NCBI RefSeq assembly: GCF_019468565.1
Contig: NZ_CP080521.1
Location: 7,874,001 to 7,938,000 of the forward strand
Reading direction: 5' to 3'
Source of the DNA: Pseudonocardia sp. DSM 110487
Lineage (GTDB): Bacteria; Actinomycetota; Actinomycetes; Mycobacteriales; Pseudonocardiaceae
Length of the DNA: 64,000 nucleotides
How positions within the stretch are numbered: position 1 is the stretch's first letter; the number at the start of each line of letters is the position of its first letter. Below the pieces are notes generated by a model. That model was given only the letters and a program-made list of their open reading frames with translations, was not told the DNA's origin and did no database searches. Shown piece after piece: positions 60,996 to 64,000 of the stretch. The translations under genes were made by a program, and so were the position numbers.

Positions 60996-62596
60996 GCCGT
61001 CACGACCGGGGCGGCCTCGCGGGCCCGCAGCTCTTTCCGGAGGATCTTGCCGGCCGCCGACCTCGGGATCGCGTCCACGAATTCCACTGCGCGCACCTTC
61101 TTGTACGGCGCCACCGTCGCGGCGACGAACTCCATCACCGCGTCCGCGTCGAGCTCCGGGAAGGTGGCCACCCGCACGACGAAGGCCTTCGGCACCTCCT
61201 CGCCGTCGGCGTTGCGCACCCCGATGACGGCGGCGTCGGCCACTCCCTCGTGGCCGAGGAGCACGGCCTCGAGCTCGGCGGGCGCGACCTGGTAGCCCTT
61301 GTACTTGATCAGCTCCTTGAGCCGGTCGACGACGTGGAACGCGCCGTCGGTGTCGACGGTGACGAGGTCACCGGTGTGCAGCCATCCCTGTTCGTCGACG
61401 GCCGTGGCCGTCGCGCCGGGGTTGTTCAGGTAGCCGCGCATGACGTTCGGACCGCGGCACCACAGCTCGCCGCGCTCCCCCACCGCGACGTCCTCGCCCG
61501 TGCCGGGATCGACCACGCGCGCTTCCACGTTCGGCATCGGCACCCCGATCGACCCCCGGTCGAGATCGGTGCGCTCGACCGGGATCCCGTGGGTGCACGG
61601 GCTGGACTCGGTCAGGCCGTACCCCTGCACCACGGTCGCGCCGAGCCGGTCCTCGAGCATCTTCGCGAGATTCGTGTCGAGCGGCGCCGCGGCGGACATG
61701 ACGATCTCGACGCTGCTCAGGTCGTACTCGTCCACCAGCGGGTGGTGGGCGAGCGCCAGCGCGACCGGGGGCGCGATGAAGACGTGGTCGACGCGGTGCT
61801 GGGCGATCGCGGCGAGAAAACCCGCCAGGTCGAACCGCGGCATCGTCACCACGCAGCCCCGCCGGAGCAGCGCGTGGTTCATGATCCCGGTCAGGCCGTA
61901 GATGTGGAACAACGGCACCGCGGTGAGCAGCCCGGACCCGGGGCGGATCCGGACGAGTGGGTGCATCTGCAGCACGTTGGCGACCAGGTTCCGGTGGGTG
62001 AGCTGCACCCCCTTCGGCAGTCCGGTCGTGCCCGACGAGTAGGGCAGCGCCGCAAGGTCGTCCCCGTCGACCGCCACTCGCGGCACAGGGGCGTGCGACG
62101 CGAGGAGGTCGGCGAGACGGGTCTCGGGAACCGGACCCCCGCCCGGTGCGGGGTCGCCGAGGACGACGATCTCCGTGACCCGCACGCCCGGCTCGGCCAC
62201 CGCCGCGCGCGCCCGCTCGAGCCCGCCGGGCGAGCTGAACAGGATCCGCGCCCCCGCGTCGCGCAGCTGGTGGGCGAGGTCGGCCGGGGTGTAGAGCGCG
62301 TTGACCGGCGACGCGGCGGCCCCGGCCGAGAGGATCCCGTGGAAGGCGAGCGGGTACGCGGCGCAGTTCGGGGCGAACAGCGCCGCCACGTCGCCGCGCC
62401 CGATGCCGCGCGCGCCGAGGGCACCGGCGACCCGTCCCACCGCCTCGAGCAGCCCGCCGTAGCGGTGGCTCTCGCCGCTGGTGGCGTCGACGATGGCGAC
62501 GCGCTCGGCATCGTCCGCGGTGGCCTCACCGAGCACGAGCTCGGACAGCCCGACCGCGGGCACGGTGACGTCGGGGTAGGGACTCCGGAAGATCAT
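60992..62596 (-). CDS. Acyl-CoA ligase (AMP-forming, 4CL-like)
   Basis: 534 residues from an ATG with SD GAGGAG. ANL motifs: P-loop YSSGTTGLPKG, GYGLTESSP, YKGYQVAPAELE and the C-terminal catalytic Lys in SAAGKILRKEL. It activates an aryl or fatty acid to its CoA thioester via an adenylate. Coupled to the FadH-like reductase; the acyl-CoA dehydrogenase lies 29 bp upstream. Confidence 0.92.
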   Translation of the reverse strand: MIFRSPYPDVTVPAVGLSELVLGEATADDAERVAIVDATSGESHRYGGLLEAVGRVAGALGARGIGRGDVAALFAPNCAAYPLAFHGILSAGAAASPVNALYTPADLAHQLRDAGARILFSSPGGLERARAAVAEPGVRVTEIVVLGDPAPGGGPVPETRLADLLASHAPVPRVAVDGDDLAALPYSSGTTGLPKGVQLTHRNLVANVLQMHPLVRIRPGSGLLTAVPLFHIYGLTGIMNHALLRRGCVVTMPRFDLAGFLAAIAQHRVDHVFIAPPVALALAHHPLVDEYDLSSVEIVMSAAAPLDTNLAKMLEDRLGATVVQGYGLTESSPCTHGIPVERTDLDRGSIGVPMPNVEARVVDPGTGEDVAVGERGELWCRGPNVMRGYLNNPGATATAVDEQGWLHTGDLVTVDTDGAFHVVDRLKELIKYKGYQVAPAELEAVLLGHEGVADAAVIGVRNADGEEVPKAFVVRVATFPELDADAVMEFVAATVAPYKKVRAVEFVDAIPRSAAGKILRKELRAREAAPVVTA

Positions 62597-62625
62597 GCTG
62601 CTCCTCGCTGAGCGACGGGATCCGG

Positions 62626-63831
62626 TCAGGCCGTGGGACGTGGTTCCTTCGGCAGCCCGAGCAGCAGCTCGGCGACGATGTTGCGCTGGACCTGGGACGA
62701 GCCCGCGTAGATCGTCCCGGCGCGCGCGTTGAGGTAGACCGACGCCCACGAGGCCGACGAGTTCGGCGCGCCCGGGTCGTCGGTCTGGTACCAGTTCGGC
62801 GACGCCCGCCCGCTGGGTACGAGCGCGTCCAGACCGAGGACGTCGAGCGCCAGCTCGGTGACGACCCGGTGGTACTCGCTCCAGAGCAGCTTGAACGGCG
62901 CCGCCTCCGGGCCCGGCTCGGCGCCGGCGAGCAGGGTGGCCGCGGTACGCCTTCCGTGGCAGCGCAGCTGCTCCACCTGCACGTGGCACCAGGCGATCCG
63001 GCGACGCACCTCCGGATCCGAGTCCAGGCCGCGCTCGCGGACCAGCGCGACCAACCGGTCCAGCTCGTTGCGGAACCGGATGGGCGCGTGGATCGCCGTC
63101 TCCCCACGCTCGAAGCCCAGTAGCGTCATCGCGACGGTCCAGCCGCGGTCGACCTCCCCGACGACGAGCCCGGCCTCCGTGCGCGCGACGTCGAAGAACA
63201 CCTCGTTGAAGTCGGTCTCTCCGGTGATGTTGCGGATCGGCCGGACGTCGACGCCGGCCTGGTCGAGCGGGACGAGCAGCATCGTGATCCCGCGGTGCGG
63301 GGGCACGTCCCGGTTCGTTCGCGCGAGCACGAACATCCAGTTCGCCTTGTGCGCCCCGGACGACCAGAGCTTCTGCCCGTTGAGCACCCACTCGTCGCCG
63401 TCGCGCTCGGCGCGCAACGCGAGCGACGCCAGGTCCGACCCGGCCCCGGGTTCGGAAAAGCCCTGAGCGAAGACGTACTCGCCCGACACGATCCGGGGCA
63501 GGAAGCGGCGCAGGAGGTCAGGGTCGGACCACCGCAGCATGGTGTTGCCGAGCATGCTGACCCCGAACGCGTCGCTGTCCGAGCCGAACGGGATCCCGGC
63601 GCCGGTGAGCTCCTCGACGAGCACGATCAGCTCGGCGGGCCCGAGCCCGGCGCCGCCGTACTCCCGCGGCCACATCGGAGCCACCCAGCCGCGCTGGGCC
63701 AGCGCCGCGCGGGCGTGCACCCGGAAGGTGGCGGCCTCGTCGGCGGGCAGGGCGCCGATGCCGGTCCAGCCCGGCGGCACGAGATCGGCGACGAACGCAC
63801 GCACCTTCGTTCGGAACGCATCGGGTTCCAC
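62626..63831 (-). CDS. Acyl-CoA dehydrogenase (FadE-type, alpha subunit-like)
   Basis: 401 residues from a GTG with a GGGAGGA SD (an ATG at 63858 is possible). FAD-binding segments FAQGFSEPGAGSDLA and LWSSGAHKANW, and the C-terminal TIYAGSSQVQRNIVAELLLGLP. The position that is Glu in medium-chain ACADs (YEGTSQ) is Ala here, as in FadE subunits that pair with a second ACAD carrying the base. The candidate partner is at 56.5 kb. Confidence 0.87.
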   Translation of the reverse strand: MEPDAFRTKVRAFVADLVPPGWTGIGALPADEAATFRVHARAALAQRGWVAPMWPREYGGAGLGPAELIVLVEELTGAGIPFGSDSDAFGVSMLGNTMLRWSDPDLLRRFLPRIVSGEYVFAQGFSEPGAGSDLASLALRAERDGDEWVLNGQKLWSSGAHKANWMFVLARTNRDVPPHRGITMLLVPLDQAGVDVRPIRNITGETDFNEVFFDVARTEAGLVVGEVDRGWTVAMTLLGFERGETAIHAPIRFRNELDRLVALVRERGLDSDPEVRRRIAWCHVQVEQLRCHGRRTAATLLAGAEPGPEAAPFKLLWSEYHRVVTELALDVLGLDALVPSGRASPNWYQTDDPGAPNSSASWASVYLNARAGTIYAGSSQVQRNIVAELLLGLPKEPRPTA

Positions 63832-63854
63832 GACGTCCTCCCTCCGATCCCGCG

Positions 63855-64000
63855 TCATGCGCTGCAGGCCCGGATCGGGCGCTCGACCAGGCCGCGCTGC
63901 CGCTCCGGCAGGCGCGACAGGATCCGGGGGGATGTGTCGGTTCGCGCGGCGCCCGCCGACCCCGGCAGGGCCACACGTTCCGCCGGCTGCTGTGCCCCGA
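63855..64000 (-). CDS. C-terminal part of an unidentified gene (runs off the window)
   Basis: A minus-strand frame open from the window edge ends at a TGA that overlaps the ATG at 63858. About 48 residues are visible, ending PRILSRLPERQRGLVERPIRACSA. The 4-bp junction and the amino acid composition suggest the upstream gene of the acyl-CoA operon, but the family cannot be told. Confidence 0.45.
   Translation of the reverse strand, partial: GAQQPAERVALPGSAGAARTDTSPRILSRLPERQRGLVERPIRACSA

Noticed and set aside
1..64000. CRISPR arrays, tRNA/rRNA genes, insertion sequences, prophage or attachment sites
   Set aside because: None seen: no regularly spaced repeats, no transposase or integrase motifs, and no tRNA-like segments were recognised by eye. 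A dedicated scan would be needed to exclude small or degenerate ones.

Overview
The window is very GC-rich actinobacterial DNA. It has dense, often 4-bp-overlapping genes, many GTG starts, leaderless TANNNT promoters, an F420-type (DDN-like) reductase, DUF3040, DinB/DUF664 and many GntR/FCD regulators. The gene content fits a Pseudonocardia-like soil actinomycete chromosome, but that placement is inference from content only. I see no rRNA, tRNA, CRISPR array, transposase or phage gene.

Layout. 0-9 kb: an AtuA-like/DUF4387 pair with a divergent GntR regulator; a WYL regulator divergent from an epoxide hydrolase; a prolyl aminopeptidase; an MFS-plus-hydrolase pair; a small secreted protein. 9-17 kb (minus): a TPR protein, then a translationally coupled catabolic operon (MFS, metallo-beta-lactamase-fold lactonase, SDR, two HIBADH-like dehydrogenases, cupin, two carboxymuconolactone-decarboxylase-like proteins, GntR) with a TGTCTGACA operator candidate at its head. 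17-25.4 kb (minus): a complete-looking Nit1C-type cluster (amidohydrolase, MSMEG_0572-like, radical SAM, GNAT/AIR-synthase fusion, nitrilase, flavin oxidoreductase, a second nitrilase, MSMEG_0565-like glycosyltransferase). Its second nitrilase has lost the catalytic cysteine. 25.5-36.7 kb: a GAF histidine kinase, APC permease, VOC protein, membrane protein, TraR zinc finger, PucR regulator, stomatin, DUF3040/MarR pair sharing one palindrome, a DUF488 pseudogene, and a SufR-like regulator/DoxX pair sharing inverted operators. 37-47 kb: a sugar locus (GntR, GH29 alpha-L-fucosidase, enolase-superfamily dehydratase, sugar epimerase, complete ABC sugar importer, ROK regulator). 47-55 kb: F420-type reductase, SnoaL, VOC, FAD disulfide oxidoreductase, SDR and a large LuxR-family regulator. 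55-64 kb (mostly minus): DHA2-like exporter, two acyl-CoA dehydrogenases, DinB, HxlR, FadH-like reductase and acyl-CoA ligase, which look like CoA-thioester catabolism.

The most unusual signal is the Nit1C cluster. An intact nitrilase (Glu-Lys-Cys triad) and a close paralog with Glu to Asp and Cys to Asp substitutions sit in one translationally coupled operon with the radical SAM and AIR-synthase-like proteins. Secondary signals are several precise inverted repeats at divergent promoters, a 46-bp near-perfect palindrome at 41.3 kb, and a degenerate sequence present in two intergenic copies 28 kb apart.
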